Positions 45,103 through 54,734 are shown, numbered from the stretch's first letter. The stretch is DNA of 64,000 nt from Leptolyngbyaceae cyanobacterium (GCA_036703985.1 DATNQN010000021.1:1-64000), one strand, 5' to 3'. Numbers and translations: made by a program. The notes: generated by a model not told the origin, from the sequence alone.

Positions 45103-47751
45103 CTATTCTTCTTCAAATGTTCTATCAAACTCTGTTAGAGAATCTTCTTCTATTTCAATCTCATCAACTGCATTATCAGTTAACCCTAGCTCCTTCTTAG
45201 CAAATACACGCCTTGCGCGGCGATCGAGAATTTTGATAATGTTAGTTCGATCTTCTTTAATCGCCTCAATATCTTCTTTTTGAATCAGCACCATATAGTA
45301 ACGGGATACTTCCATCATACGATAAGCGTACTGGAAAGCATCTCTAGTAAACTCACCAGTAGTAACGATCATTACCACATCAGCGCCAGTAACAAATGTC
45401 ATGCCTACTTCTTTAGCTAACACTTCAACATCTACTCGTTTGGTGTTTTTGCACTGAATTTGCCAACGGTGATAGACAAAGCGATCCGATGCAGCTAAAA
45501 CATCTACTTCCCCTTGCCCAGTTTCATAGTCTCGTTTCCGCCATTTCGTGAATCGAAGACTCGTCAAGCGAATCATCCAAATTGCTAACAATTCTAGGGC
45601 TTTACCTTTAATATGTTTATCTGGACGATCTAAGTCATTAACAACATCTTCAAAACTGCGATTTAGCTCAGTTTGAGAAATTTCTGTCATGTCTGCAATA
45701 GATGCTAACAGTTTACAAAGTAATTCTCGCTGTGCTTTTTCAGTCAGTTTAACCAAATTCGGTTTAGCACCACGTCCGCCCGTAGTTTTCTCAGTTTCAA
45801 TTAAACCTAATTCTACTAAGGGTTGAATAATATCCTTAACAAATGACTTTGAGGGAAACCTTACTTTATAAACGCTCACCGCGTAGTTAGCAATGTCATT
45901 CCATTTGGTTAGCTCTATAATACTCATCTGGAGCATTGCTAATAGAAAATATTTTTGCTCTGCGGTAAGAGTGTAAATCTCATCGATATAATCTTTATCA
46001 AGTTCTAAAATGTCATAAACTCGATCCCAGTTAATCTCGTATGTTTTCTCAAATACCCCTGCTTCTTGTAACCATTGACGCATAGTGCTGACATAAATGG
46101 CGTTGGGAGAAAGAGAATATCCCATTTCTTGAAGTTCGTAACCAATTAGATCCAATTTAGGTTTATCGCCTCTACTATTAATTGCTTCCACTGCTTTCAA
46201 CAAAGACATTCCAGTTAAGTTAGTCAGGATGTGACGGGCAAAAATCGTAGCTGCTTCATCAGCATCACTTTGATTTTCTAATATTTCATTAGCAATATCT
46301 GTTAATTTGTATTGCCAATCATCATCATTAATCGACTCAACTAACTTGTAAGCACGGAGAGAAAGAAATGTATTCATAGCAAGTTTGCTACGATTTTCTC
46401 CTTTCTGTAAATCATTTTGAGTTGAGTGGCTAGAAAAATAACGCTTGGCAATTTCATCCTGTAGAATACGGCGATCGGGTTGGCAATTTATACATAGTTG
46501 CACCAGTTCCGGTAAATTCATCGTTTTAGGTTCAAACTGATGCCCATAAGTAAATTTAAGTTTTTGTTCTGGCATATTGTAGCTGGTAATTGGAAATAAT
46601 TCTAATTGTTTTGGCATATCCTGATTCTCTGGTTTAGATGAAGTTTTAATGTAATCAGGCGCTAACAAGAGTGCTTTTGCTTTCAGTGCTTTTTTATCTT
46701 TTAAGGGCGTAACCACTAATGGCGCATCTTCTTCAAATCGAAATTGTGATGCTTTAAGATAATTTTCATCTAATTCAAATGCCAACCAACGGCGATCGAG
46801 GGTTTCAGCTACTCTTCCCGTCATGTTTGAACCAGCGAACGGATCGAGAACTAAATCACCAGGTTCGGTACAAAGTGCGATCGCAAATTCAGGTAATGCT
46901 TGGGGAAATCGCGCCGGATGAGCTTTTATTCCTTCTTCCTTGCATCGCCTTTGGTAGTAATCATTAGATGCAGTGTTAGAAGCTGAAATAACATTAACAG
47001 GCTGTGCTAAATCGTTATCTAAAATCCAATTAAATTCTCCTAAGATTGGTTGACCGATTAATGTGTTCGATCCCCAAGTAGAATCGGCGATAATATTGGG
47101 AGGTATTGCACCCCCGCGATCGTTTTGAAACTTAGTAGAAATATCATGACCAGAGGGTCGTAGTTTTGCATCATACCCATTTTTCAAGAGGTTTTTCATC
47201 GCCTCGCTGTAAGGGCGTAAAACTCTCTTATTATTTGCTTTAGGATGGGGATCTTTTGATAACCACCAAACTGTATTTACAGCATCTTTTACCCGCTCTC
47301 TTCGCACTGTCACCCACTCAGCAGGTGTCGGAAGTTTGGCTGGGTTGTACCAAAAAAGCTCTTGGGCGAGGAAAAATCCTAAACCACCTTCTGATTTTGG
47401 TTTGCAAAGCTCTATTACTAACTCAAAATGATAAAGCGATCGCACGGGAAAACCTTTAAGCCAAGTTCCGCCAATATCGATTACTAGAGAGCCTTGGGGC
47501 TTGATAATTCGATAAAATTCACGGGCAAATTCTTTGAACCATTCGACGTATTTATGAGCATCTACATTGCCATATTCTTTCTTTCTTACTAGGGCAAAAG
47601 GTGGAGAAGTGCAAATTAGATCGACGCTCTCATCTGGCAATTCTGCCATGAGATCTAAACTATTACCTAAGTAGGCAGAACCTAGCTGCGTGGTGTAGTA
47701 AGGTTGACAGCTAATTTTGTTTGAAATATCAATTTTAGAAACACTTTGCAC
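45103..47751 (-). CDS. DNA methyltransferase fused to an Mrr-like nuclease
   Basis: An 882-residue fusion. Residues 1-340 are a beta-class DNA methyltransferase: catalytic motif TSPPFAL (48-54, the form typical of N4-cytosine enzymes), HPARFP (278-283) and SAM motif DPFAGSN (303-309). Residues about 400-690 are helical with winged-helix-like segments and could recognise DNA. Residues 698-830 look like an Mrr-type PD-(D/E)xK nuclease: Glu720, Asp750 in GEVDVL, and Gln766-x-Lys768 in WQIQCKN. The tail is acidic. Likely a single-chain restriction-modification enzyme; no separate R, S or M gene is adjacent. Confidence 0.87.
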   Translation of the reverse strand: MQSVSKIDISNKISCQPYYTTQLGSAYLGNSLDLMAELPDESVDLICTSPPFALVRKKEYGNVDAHKYVEWFKEFAREFYRIIKPQGSLVIDIGGTWLKGFPVRSLYHFELVIELCKPKSEGGLGFFLAQELFWYNPAKLPTPAEWVTVRRERVKDAVNTVWWLSKDPHPKANNKRVLRPYSEAMKNLLKNGYDAKLRPSGHDISTKFQNDRGGAIPPNIIADSTWGSNTLIGQPILGEFNWILDNDLAQPVNVISASNTASNDYYQRRCKEEGIKAHPARFPQALPEFAIALCTEPGDLVLDPFAGSNMTGRVAETLDRRWLAFELDENYLKASQFRFEEDAPLVVTPLKDKKALKAKALLLAPDYIKTSSKPENQDMPKQLELFPITSYNMPEQKLKFTYGHQFEPKTMNLPELVQLCINCQPDRRILQDEIAKRYFSSHSTQNDLQKGENRSKLAMNTFLSLRAYKLVESINDDDWQYKLTDIANEILENQSDADEAATIFARHILTNLTGMSLLKAVEAINSRGDKPKLDLIGYELQEMGYSLSPNAIYVSTMRQWLQEAGVFEKTYEINWDRVYDILELDKDYIDEIYTLTAEQKYFLLAMLQMSIIELTKWNDIANYAVSVYKVRFPSKSFVKDIIQPLVELGLIETEKTTGGRGAKPNLVKLTEKAQRELLCKLLASIADMTEISQTELNRSFEDVVNDLDRPDKHIKGKALELLAIWMIRLTSLRFTKWRKRDYETGQGEVDVLAASDRFVYHRWQIQCKNTKRVDVEVLAKEVGMTFVTGADVVMIVTTGEFTRDAFQYAYRMMEVSRYYMVLIQKEDIEAIKEDRTNIIKILDRRARRVFAKKELGLTDNAVDEIEIEEDSLTEFDRTFEEE

Positions 47752-48069
47752 GATATCGCTTTCCTACAACAATCCAACGAGATATAGTAACGCTTTTTAT
47801 CAACATATTGAACTAAGACTTGCCCAGATTAGTATAGCATTCATACCTGAAAGCTAGAAACCCGGTTTCTTCAAGAAACCGGGTTTTTAATTTCCAAGTC
47901 AATTGATGGGAATATCAATCATTAGCGTAAATGATATGAGAAAGGATGTTTATTGTTGATGATTTGAAAAAAGCTCGGTTTGCTCAAAAATTAATTATTG
48001 CGCCCTTTCCCTAAAACATTTAACAATCGGCACAATATAAGGAGAAGCTGTAATATTTCGCAAACACCG
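47752..48069. other. Intergenic region with a hairpin repeat
   Basis: About 318 bases between divergent genes, holding the hairpin at 47856 and a distant AAGGAG (48040-48045) before the PHP gene; nothing else seen. Confidence 0.5.
47856..47888. repeat. AAACCCGGTTT hairpin repeat
   Basis: AGAAACCCGGTTTCTT-C-AAGAAACCGGGTTTTT, almost identical to the copy at 58516. Confidence 0.8.
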
Positions 48070-48906
48070 ATGCTCGAACTACACTGTCATACTACCTACT
48101 CTGATGGCACTCTTACCCCAACTGAACTAGTTTCCGCCGCAGTTAAGGCAGGGGTACGCGCTTTAGCAATTACCGATCACGATACTCTTTCTGGTTGGGG
48201 AGAAGCATTTGCGGCGGCGGAGGAACAAAATTTGGAAATTGTACCGGGTGTGGAGTTAAGCACGGTTCATCATGATTGTTCTTTGCACATTCTCGGCTTT
48301 TATCCGGATGCAGAAAAGTTGCGAGAACCTTTGCTCGATCGCACGGAAGGACGTTTTCGCCGCGCTAGGCAAATGGCGGAAAAATTAGCCGAATTGGGAT
48401 ATCCGATCGAATTACCCTACTTAGGGGAAGGAATGGCTCCCGGACGACCGCATATTGCTACGGCATTGGTTAGAGCGGGTTACGTGCAATCATCGGCAGA
48501 AGCTTTTGAACGCTGGTTAGGTGATGGTGGCCCAGCTTACGTAAATTACGAAAAGTTTTCCATTCAAGATGGAATTAGTTTATTACGTAGTTGCGGTGCG
48601 GTACCAGTTTGGGCGCATCCTTATTTATTTCGAGGTGGTGAAGTAGAACAAGTATTGAAAGAGTTGGTAGATGCTGGTTTGATGGGAGTAGAAGTTTATC
48701 ACCCAAATCATTCTGCCGGACAAACAGCACATCTGAAAAAGTTGTGCAAAGAATATGGGTTGCTGATGAGTGGTGGCAGCGATTATCACGGGCCGAATTC
48801 TGGGGTGAGAGGGAAAGAAAGCATTAAATTAAATATGCTGAACGTGCCTTGGGAATTGCTCGATCCGATTAAAAAAGCGGCTGCCAGTTTAACTACAACT
48901 GTGTAA
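48070..48906 (+). CDS. PHP-domain phosphoesterase (RNase AM/TrpH-like)
   Basis: A 278-residue metal-dependent phosphoesterase of the PHP fold. Metal-ligand motifs are all visible: LHCHTTYSDG at the N-terminus, ITDHDTLSGW, PGVELSTVHHD, VWAHPYLF and GGSDYHGP near the C-terminus. The length and order match the YciV/TrpH family, which includes the E. coli 5'-3' exonuclease RNase AM that acts on nucleotides and RNA ends. ATG at 48070 is chosen because earlier in-frame codons give an unrelated leader. Substrate not determined. Confidence 0.9.
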   Translation: MLELHCHTTYSDGTLTPTELVSAAVKAGVRALAITDHDTLSGWGEAFAAAEEQNLEIVPGVELSTVHHDCSLHILGFYPDAEKLREPLLDRTEGRFRRARQMAEKLAELGYPIELPYLGEGMAPGRPHIATALVRAGYVQSSAEAFERWLGDGGPAYVNYEKFSIQDGISLLRSCGAVPVWAHPYLFRGGEVEQVLKELVDAGLMGVEVYHPNHSAGQTAHLKKLCKEYGLLMSGGSDYHGPNSGVRGKESIKLNMLNVPWELLDPIKKAAASLTTTV

Positions 48907-48959
48907 TGTACAGAGATGAGACGTTTCATGCAACGTCTCTACAAAATTTCTTGGTAACT

Positions 48960-49961
48960 TTAATTTTTGGAAATATCTAGTTGACTAATTTGTTTGAAGG
49001 ATACGTTACCGCCACTAATAATTATGCCTACTTTGCTATTTGGTGCGGTAACTTTACCTTCTAACAAAGCTGCTGCTGCTAACGCGCCTGTCGGTTCGAC
49101 AACGATTTTCAATCGTTCCCAAATAAAAAACATGGTGCGAATAATTGCTTCTTCAGAAACGGTTACCATGTCATCAACATAATGCAGTATTAAGGGAAAG
49201 GTAATTTCTCCTAAGCAAGGGGTACGAACGCCATCGGCAATGGTATCGGGATTATGAACTTTGTGCAGAGTTTTAGTATGAAAAGAGCGAGTTGCATCAT
49301 CGGCTTTTTCCGGTTCTACGCCTATTATTCGACAGTTGGGTGATAAGGTTTTAGTGGCAATGGCTGAACCGGAAAGCAAACCGCCACCGCCACAGCAAAC
49401 TAAGAGTAAATCCAATTCTCCTACTTCGGAAATTAGTTCTAGCGCTGCCGTACCTTGTCCTGCAACGACGTGAGGATGGTTGTAGGGGGGAATTAGGGTT
49501 AAATTGCGATCGCGTGCGATATTTTGAGCGAATTCTTCTCTGTTGGCTTGGTTGGGATCGTACAATACAACCTCAGCGCCATATCCGCGAGTGGCGGCAA
49601 TTTTCACGTCGGGTGCGTTTTCTGGCATGACGATAACTGTGGGGATACTAAGTAGTTTGCCAGCTAACGCGATCGCTTGTGCGTGATTGCCGGAAGAATA
49701 AGCTAAAACTCCTTGTTGTTTTTCTTTTTCTGATAGCTGTATTAACGCATTATAAGCGCCGCGTAATTTAAATGAACCTGTGCGTTGGAAATTTTCGCAT
49801 TTAAAAAATACCTGGCTACCTGTTAATTCGTTAACTGTGGTTGAAGTAAGAATGGGGGTGCGATGAGCAATATTTGCTAATCTGGTGGCGGCAGCTTGGA
49901 TGTCTTGGTAGGTGACAGATAAGTTTTTTTCGTTAGGTGCGTTCGATTGATGGGAGTTCAT
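48960..49961 (-). CDS. Threonine/serine dehydratase (PLP-dependent)
   Basis: A 333-residue fold-type II PLP enzyme. The PLP-binding Lys lies in KCENFQRTGSFKLRGAYN (about residue 62), with SSGNHAQAIAL and the glycine loop VCCGGGGLLSG (about 190) for the cofactor phosphate. The absence of a C-terminal regulatory ACT-like domain makes it the short catabolic form (threonine dehydratase, serine racemase or 3-hydroxyaspartate ammonia-lyase). Which substrate is used cannot be told from sequence. Confidence 0.92.
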   Translation of the reverse strand: MNSHQSNAPNEKNLSVTYQDIQAAATRLANIAHRTPILTSTTVNELTGSQVFFKCENFQRTGSFKLRGAYNALIQLSEKEKQQGVLAYSSGNHAQAIALAGKLLSIPTVIVMPENAPDVKIAATRGYGAEVVLYDPNQANREEFAQNIARDRNLTLIPPYNHPHVVAGQGTAALELISEVGELDLLLVCCGGGGLLSGSAIATKTLSPNCRIIGVEPEKADDATRSFHTKTLHKVHNPDTIADGVRTPCLGEITFPLILHYVDDMVTVSEEAIIRTMFFIWERLKIVVEPTGALAAAALLEGKVTAPNSKVGIIISGGNVSFKQISQLDISKN

Positions 49962-50478
49962 TAAAATTGATGATAAATAAAAAAATGGCTACCAGCCGCG
50001 TGTCAAGAATAAATCTTTTGCGATCGCGATCGCGTTTTTGATTTACTCTTGATAGGCAAATTACCTACTGCGGCATGAGTAACCCATAACCAGCAACCTT
50101 TTTTGCAGCATATCCCATCTGCATTTGCAGTCCGCTCTATCTATAGATATAATTTCTCTTGACAATTACCCTTGGAACTTCTTCCTAATTAATTACCAGT
50201 TGGAGTAACTAACTTACCCAATTTGTCGTTCGCACACCAAAACCGTGCCTTTTTTTCCTCTAGTAATCCGCAATTCTTCATCAAGATAAAGTATCTCTCA
50301 GCTTTGTTTTGGCTGCTTCGGTAGCTTGAGTTTGCCTATTCATTTTTTAATTGTCAGTGTTTTTTTAAGGTAGTTTATTAATACAGAATTCAGGAGTTAG
50401 AATTCTGTATTAATTATAATCCAACTGGCAGCTGACTTATGAATACTATTCTAGTTGTCGATGTGCCAGTTATTTTAG
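49962..50478. other. Intergenic region between convergent-side genes
   Basis: About 517 bases without a supported gene, moderately AT-rich; the only structure is the 15-bp inverted repeat at 50377-50414. Confidence 0.5.
50377..50414. repeat. Perfect 15-bp inverted repeat
   Basis: ATTAATACAGAATTC (50377-50391) and GAATTCTGTATTAAT (50400-50414) around AGGAGTTA. It lies 65 bases after the DUF928 stop but has no T-run on that strand. Confidence 0.65.
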
Positions 50479-51216
50479 TTACCCATCTTCTGCATTACAA
50501 CAGTCTAGAAAAGGAGTGGTATTATATTTTTCTAATTTAACCGATCGCAAAAATTCTTGCCATTCTTTTGGATACATTTGGCGTTGTTCGATCATGATAT
50601 CTAAGGCTTCTTGCCAAATCGATGCAGCCGCATATAATTTTGCTTGTTTAAGAGGATCGATTTCTTGTTGTAGCTGACTGTTTAATCGATCGGTTGGCTC
50701 AACTCTCCGAATTATACCATTAACAAAAGGATTAGAAGAAACCCCTTCTTCGTCACAGACAACAATAAAACTCCACCGATAATTTTTCCCACTTTCTAAA
50801 ACAACTGTATTGGGAAAATTTAGTTTAATGATTCCTTCTTTACCAGAAGTTAGCAAGCTACTTTCATACAAAACATTTTCTCCATCTGAGTCTTCTATTC
50901 TAAATTCTGCCGATCGTGCTTTATCTTGTTTGGGAAGATAAATATACAAAGGAGGGTTAGAATTAATGGTAGTTACCACGCTGTTTAGGGGAACGATTGC
51001 TTCTGGCGATCGCGAAACTGGTTGCAAGCAACGATATCCGCCTGCCGTACTTCCCCGCAAGCGTTGTTCTCCCCTTTCTTTGGTGGCTGTAAAACGCACG
51101 CCAATTAAATTTGGGGCAGAAGCCGTGACTATTTGGCTGTTCGCATAACTGACAAATATGCTAGTAATTATCATCAACAGAAATAAGAAATTCGGTCTTT
51201 TCATTTTCAACATCAT
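50479..51216 (-). CDS. DUF928 domain exported protein
   Basis: A 245-residue protein with a signal peptide (FLFLLMIITSIFVSYANS). The DUF928 features are RLRGSTAGGYRCLQPV, IVPLNSVVTTINSNPPLYIY and YRWSFIVVCDE, followed by a helical C-terminal part (LNSQLQQEIDPLKQAKLYAA) and a CC near the end. DUF928 is common in cyanobacteria and of unknown function. Its start is 18 bases after the HD-kinase stop, so it may be the third gene of the RNA-repair operon. Confidence 0.88.
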   Translation of the reverse strand: MMLKMKRPNFLFLLMIITSIFVSYANSQIVTASAPNLIGVRFTATKERGEQRLRGSTAGGYRCLQPVSRSPEAIVPLNSVVTTINSNPPLYIYLPKQDKARSAEFRIEDSDGENVLYESSLLTSGKEGIIKLNFPNTVVLESGKNYRWSFIVVCDEEGVSSNPFVNGIIRRVEPTDRLNSQLQQEIDPLKQAKLYAAASIWQEALDIMIEQRQMYPKEWQEFLRSVKLEKYNTTPFLDCCNAEDG

Positions 51217-51234
51217 TTACCTCTGATTAGTTAT

Positions 51235-52395
51235 TTAATTAATCATCATTCCATCGACTACCCAATTTACTAAATGAGCTTCCGTAAGATCGGGAACCTC
51301 TAGGCGATCGCACATTTTTTCAATTATCGATTCTGGCACCATTGCTTCCCGTTCCCGATTGCGTTTTAGCAATTCTTCATAAGGAACTTCTAAATAAACG
51401 ATCCTAATTCTGGCGCGATAAGCAGAAAATAAATTAATTAATCCAGAACGGATTTGTCGGGAAAGATTAGTGCCATTCCATACGAATGATTTGCCCGCTC
51501 TCATATATTCTTTAGCAACTGATTTAGCCTGATTTATTACCTCACCTTGTTCGTCTTTAGGAGATATATTCATCTGTTTTCGCACTTCATCCAAAGCGAT
51601 CGCTCTCCAATCGGGAAGATTTTCTCTTACCCAGTAATCTTTACCAGAACCAGGTAATCCAGACATCAAAATCACTTCAAATTTGGTATCATCAAAAGCT
51701 GCATAATCTGGGTTGCCATCTTCCTTTTGAAAATAAACAAACCGACTGTGATGGGAAGCAAACTGTCTGGGATATTCAAAACAATGATTTTCCTGACAAA
51801 ATTCTCGAAAGAATTGAATTTTTTCTAGTAATTGCGATCGGTCATCACAATGGCGACCCCTCACGTCTGCTTCGGCTAACAATCCTAATAAATCGCAGCG
51901 AATTAGTTGACTGGCTTTAATTACAGCACGTTGGGGATTGGATTTATCCCAAAACCATAGAGGCAAACTACCATAAAGTATTAAAGCAATAATTGCTTCT
52001 CTTTGGCGAAATGGCACGTTCATCAAATAAAGAATTTGTCTGGCCATTTTTGCACCTTGACGAACGTGACCTTTAGAAGTGATACTGCCATCAATTTCTC
52101 GATTAGTGGCGCTGGGTTTTGCCACATCATGCAATAAAGCAGCCGCAAACAAAATCGAGCGTTCGGTAGGTGGCAATTCTCGCCAAGCAGGTAATGAAAT
52201 GAGCGCTTCGCAAACTAAGCGGGTGTGGGTAAGAACATCGCCTTCCGCGTGATAGCGGGGGTCTTGGGGACAATTTTCTAGCGCTTGCAACCAATCAAAT
52301 TCTGCTTGAACTGCCGACCAATTGAGATACCAATTCGGCGGTTTCGGACAGAAAGGAAATGACCAGGATGGAGATAAAATTTGGGCAGAATTCAT
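51235..52395 (-). CDS. HD-domain polynucleotide 5'-kinase (HD-Pnk type)
   Basis: A 386-residue bifunctional end-healing enzyme. Residues about 30-220 are an HD phosphohydrolase (His57 in HT, then LLHDVAKPSATN with His89-Asp90, His110 in KGH). Residues about 238-386 are a P-loop kinase: GLPGSGKD (246-253), SLDE-like ALDEVRK, VWNGTNLSRQIR and an Arg-rich lid KRNREREAMVP. This matches HD-Pnk proteins that remove 2',3'-phosphates and phosphorylate 5'-OH ends of RNA. In the P-loop the Ser/Thr after the Lys are Asp and Tyr, a deviation. It overlaps the ligase stop by four bases. Confidence 0.87.
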   Translation of the reverse strand: MNSAQILSPSWSFPFCPKPPNWYLNWSAVQAEFDWLQALENCPQDPRYHAEGDVLTHTRLVCEALISLPAWRELPPTERSILFAAALLHDVAKPSATNREIDGSITSKGHVRQGAKMARQILYLMNVPFRQREAIIALILYGSLPLWFWDKSNPQRAVIKASQLIRCDLLGLLAEADVRGRHCDDRSQLLEKIQFFREFCQENHCFEYPRQFASHHSRFVYFQKEDGNPDYAAFDDTKFEVILMSGLPGSGKDYWVRENLPDWRAIALDEVRKQMNISPKDEQGEVINQAKSVAKEYMRAGKSFVWNGTNLSRQIRSGLINLFSAYRARIRIVYLEVPYEELLKRNREREAMVPESIIEKMCDRLEVPDLTEAHLVNWVVDGMMIN

Positions 52396-53183
52396 AATGC
52401 AAATAAATCGACTTCCGGACTTAATTGATTTGGGATAATGGGACGGTTAAGCCAATGACCGTCCGATTGTAATACTGTGGTTAAAAAGCTAGCACGCACG
52501 TATTTATAACGAGCCGTAACTATCGATTCTTCTTCTACTTTGATGTATAATCCCTCCATGAGAGTAGTGGGATCGGTTTGCGCGATCGATCTTTCTACAT
52601 CTAATCCTTTTTCTTCACACGATAACCGAAATCGCTCTAGATGTCCCGCTCGGATATAATTGGAGTTGGCCAATAATCCGGTTAGCTGTTTGTAAGATTG
52701 CAGTATTCCGGCGAATAAAACTGGTACGGAAACTAGCGGCAACCCTGAAAGTAATTGATTTCGGCTTTTGGTACTGAGAAATTCGTTTTTTTCTGTATCC
52801 ATTACATCATATTCTAAAAAATAATGGGGTAAATAATCGTAAAAAATTGTATGTTTGGCATAAAGCCATTCGCCGTACAATATGTAACGATTACCTAATA
52901 TTTCCCAAAATGCTGCTGCATGACTATATGCCCATTGTTTAAACAAATTAAAATGTTTTTCCCTTTCCCCGCCTGTCAGATAATGACCTCGACTTTGCAG
53001 CCTGATTTGACCGTCATCGCTAAAACTAATGGCAGCATTTGCACCATCAACTTTTTCTTCTACTATTACATAACGATTTGCGATCGCATTAAAAGGTACG
53101 CTATCTAAATCTTCATCTCCCGGTTGCAGTCTGGAACCTTGAATGTGATGAGTGCGGGGATATTTCCGAATTTGATGTTCCAT
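52392..53183 (-). CDS. ATP-dependent RNA ligase (Rnl2-like)
   Basis: A 263-residue nucleotidyltransferase that seals 3'-OH/5'-phosphate RNA ends. The adenylated Lys is Lys44 in EEKVDGANAAI (motif I KxDG); motif III is ILYGEWLYAKHT, IIIa FLEYDVMD, IV EGLYIKVEE and V RYKYVRASF. It is first in an operon with the HD-polynucleotide kinase, the stop and next start overlapping as ATGA. Together they would heal and seal broken RNA, for example tRNAs cut by ribotoxins. Confidence 0.9.
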   Translation of the reverse strand: MEHQIRKYPRTHHIQGSRLQPGDEDLDSVPFNAIANRYVIVEEKVDGANAAISFSDDGQIRLQSRGHYLTGGEREKHFNLFKQWAYSHAAAFWEILGNRYILYGEWLYAKHTIFYDYLPHYFLEYDVMDTEKNEFLSTKSRNQLLSGLPLVSVPVLFAGILQSYKQLTGLLANSNYIRAGHLERFRLSCEEKGLDVERSIAQTDPTTLMEGLYIKVEEESIVTARYKYVRASFLTTVLQSDGHWLNRPIIPNQLSPEVDLFAL

Positions 53184-53388
53184 TATTACCCTACTTTAGC
53201 AACTGCTATGACGAGCCAATAAATAGTATAGAGGGTTTGAAAACCCCTACGTTTCTCATCGGGTACGGAAGTTCTGTATTATCTCCTATTGCCATGACTA
53301 GAATTCTGATGTAAGTTGTATTTTTAGAAGAAAATATCCGATTTGGTGTGAAAAATTAATCAACTTTTCTCTTGAAGGTGTAAAAATT

Positions 53389-53982
53389 ATGACTCAGATA
53401 TTCGGAGATTTCATCGATAATATATCTTCCGATCGCGATTCTTTAGAACTTATATTTACTCATAGCTCTCATTCCCTTAAATTAGGCTGGCGTAACAATC
53501 GCTTATCAGCACATTTCGTGGCTAATTATTTTTTAACTTTCTTGCCAGTCGATGATAAAGACCCGAATGGCGAAGATAAGGTAAGAGAAAGTAGAGATGC
53601 TGTGAGCTATGTAGGCAATGAATTATTAGAAAATGCCATGAAACATAACGATATAGAAAGTAATTATCAAGTCAAATTTGGCATTCACTTATTAGAAGAA
53701 TCGGAATTGAAAGTAGTGATTTTTGCTAGTAATGCTTTGAAATCTGAGGAAATAAGCAAGTTTCAAGATTTTATTAAAGAATTAATTACATCAGATCCCG
53801 ATGAGCTATTCGTGCGTCAGGTGGAAAAGAGTGCAGAGGAAGAATATAGCGAATCTTCAGGATTAGGGCTGATTACGAGTATCAATGATTATTCAGCTAA
53901 ATTGGGCTGGAAATTTGAACCTTTACCAAGTCAGCCAGATTTCACTATTGTGACGGCAATGGCTCAACTTAAAGTATTATAA
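53389..53982 (+). CDS. slr1658-type GHKL ATPase-like regulator
   Basis: A 197-residue protein with a HATPase/GHKL fold: N-box in VGNELLENAMKHN (about 80) and glycine box SSGLGLITSINDY (about 167). This looks like the slr1658 family, anti-sigma-factor-like regulators of cyanobacteria that pair with PP2C phosphatases and sigma-factor antagonists. No partner gene is beside it here. It is divergent from the RNA ligase. The ribosome site GAAGGTG lies eight bases before the ATG. Confidence 0.8.
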   Translation: MTQIFGDFIDNISSDRDSLELIFTHSSHSLKLGWRNNRLSAHFVANYFLTFLPVDDKDPNGEDKVRESRDAVSYVGNELLENAMKHNDIESNYQVKFGIHLLEESELKVVIFASNALKSEEISKFQDFIKELITSDPDELFVRQVEKSAEEEYSESSGLGLITSINDYSAKLGWKFEPLPSQPDFTIVTAMAQLKVL

Positions 53983-54014
53983 AACTTCGTCCATACAACC
54001 TTTTGTAATAAAAA

Positions 54015-54037
54015 TCCCCCGCTATTTGGACGGGGGA
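54015..54037 (-). terminator. Terminator of the FKBP gene
   Basis: TCCCCCG/CGGGGGA around a nine-base loop; on the minus strand it is followed by ATTTTTATT, 27 bases after the FKBP stop. It also lies 32 bases after the slr1658-type gene. Confidence 0.7.
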
Positions 54038-54063
54038 AGAGCGAATTTCTAATTTAAAATTAT

Positions 54064-54495
54064 TTAGGAATTAAGTGCCACTAAGTGAATGTCAAACGTG
54101 AGGTCTTGACCTGCTAAAGGATGATTGGCATCGAGAACTACTTTTGAATCATCCATTTCCGTGACCGTGACATTAATCACTTGTCCGGAAGGATGCTGTA
54201 GTTGGAGTTGCAGACCTTCTTCAATTTCTAAATCGTCGGGAATTTGTTGGCGGTCTACTAGCATTACCATTTCTGGACGGTGAGGCCCGTAGGCTCGATC
54301 GCATGGTATTTCTTCGGTTTTTGTTTCGCCGGGACTCATTCCGATCACTGCTTGTTCAAAACCAGGTATTACCTCGCCTTCGCCAATGGAAAATTCTAAG
54401 GGATCGCGAGACATGGAAGAATCGAAAACAGTACCGTCAAGCAACCTACCAGTGTAGTGAACTAGCACGGTGTCACCTAATTTAGCCTGCATCAT
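54064..54495 (-). CDS. FKBP-type peptidyl-prolyl isomerase (SlyD-like)
   Basis: A 143-residue proline isomerase and chaperone. FKBP core motifs are TVLVHYTGRLLDGTVFDSS, DPLEFSIGEGEVIPGFEQAV and MSPGETKTEEIPCDRAYGPH; an insert-in-flap domain (about 75-125, with LDANHPLAGQDLTFDI) marks it as SlyD-like. It lacks the His-rich tail of E. coli SlyD. A GGAG ribosome site lies seven bases before the ATG. Confidence 0.93.
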   Translation of the reverse strand: MMQAKLGDTVLVHYTGRLLDGTVFDSSMSRDPLEFSIGEGEVIPGFEQAVIGMSPGETKTEEIPCDRAYGPHRPEMVMLVDRQQIPDDLEIEEGLQLQLQHPSGQVINVTVTEMDDSKVVLDANHPLAGQDLTFDIHLVALNS

Positions 54496-54734
54496 AGTTT
54501 TGCTCCGGTATCACATCTATCATTATGGCTTGTATATCAGTTGAAAATCCGATCGTTATATTCTTTTAAGAGGCATTCTGATTTTTTCGTTTTTTTTTCA
54601 ATGACAAAGCTTTTTATTGTCTGTTCGGAGCGCTTTAAAAAAGTGAAATAATAACGAGCATAGGACAAGAAAAACTTTCCTGTCCCGTGCAATACTAGTG
54701 ATTGAATTAGGTTTTGATTTTCGAGAAGAAAAAC

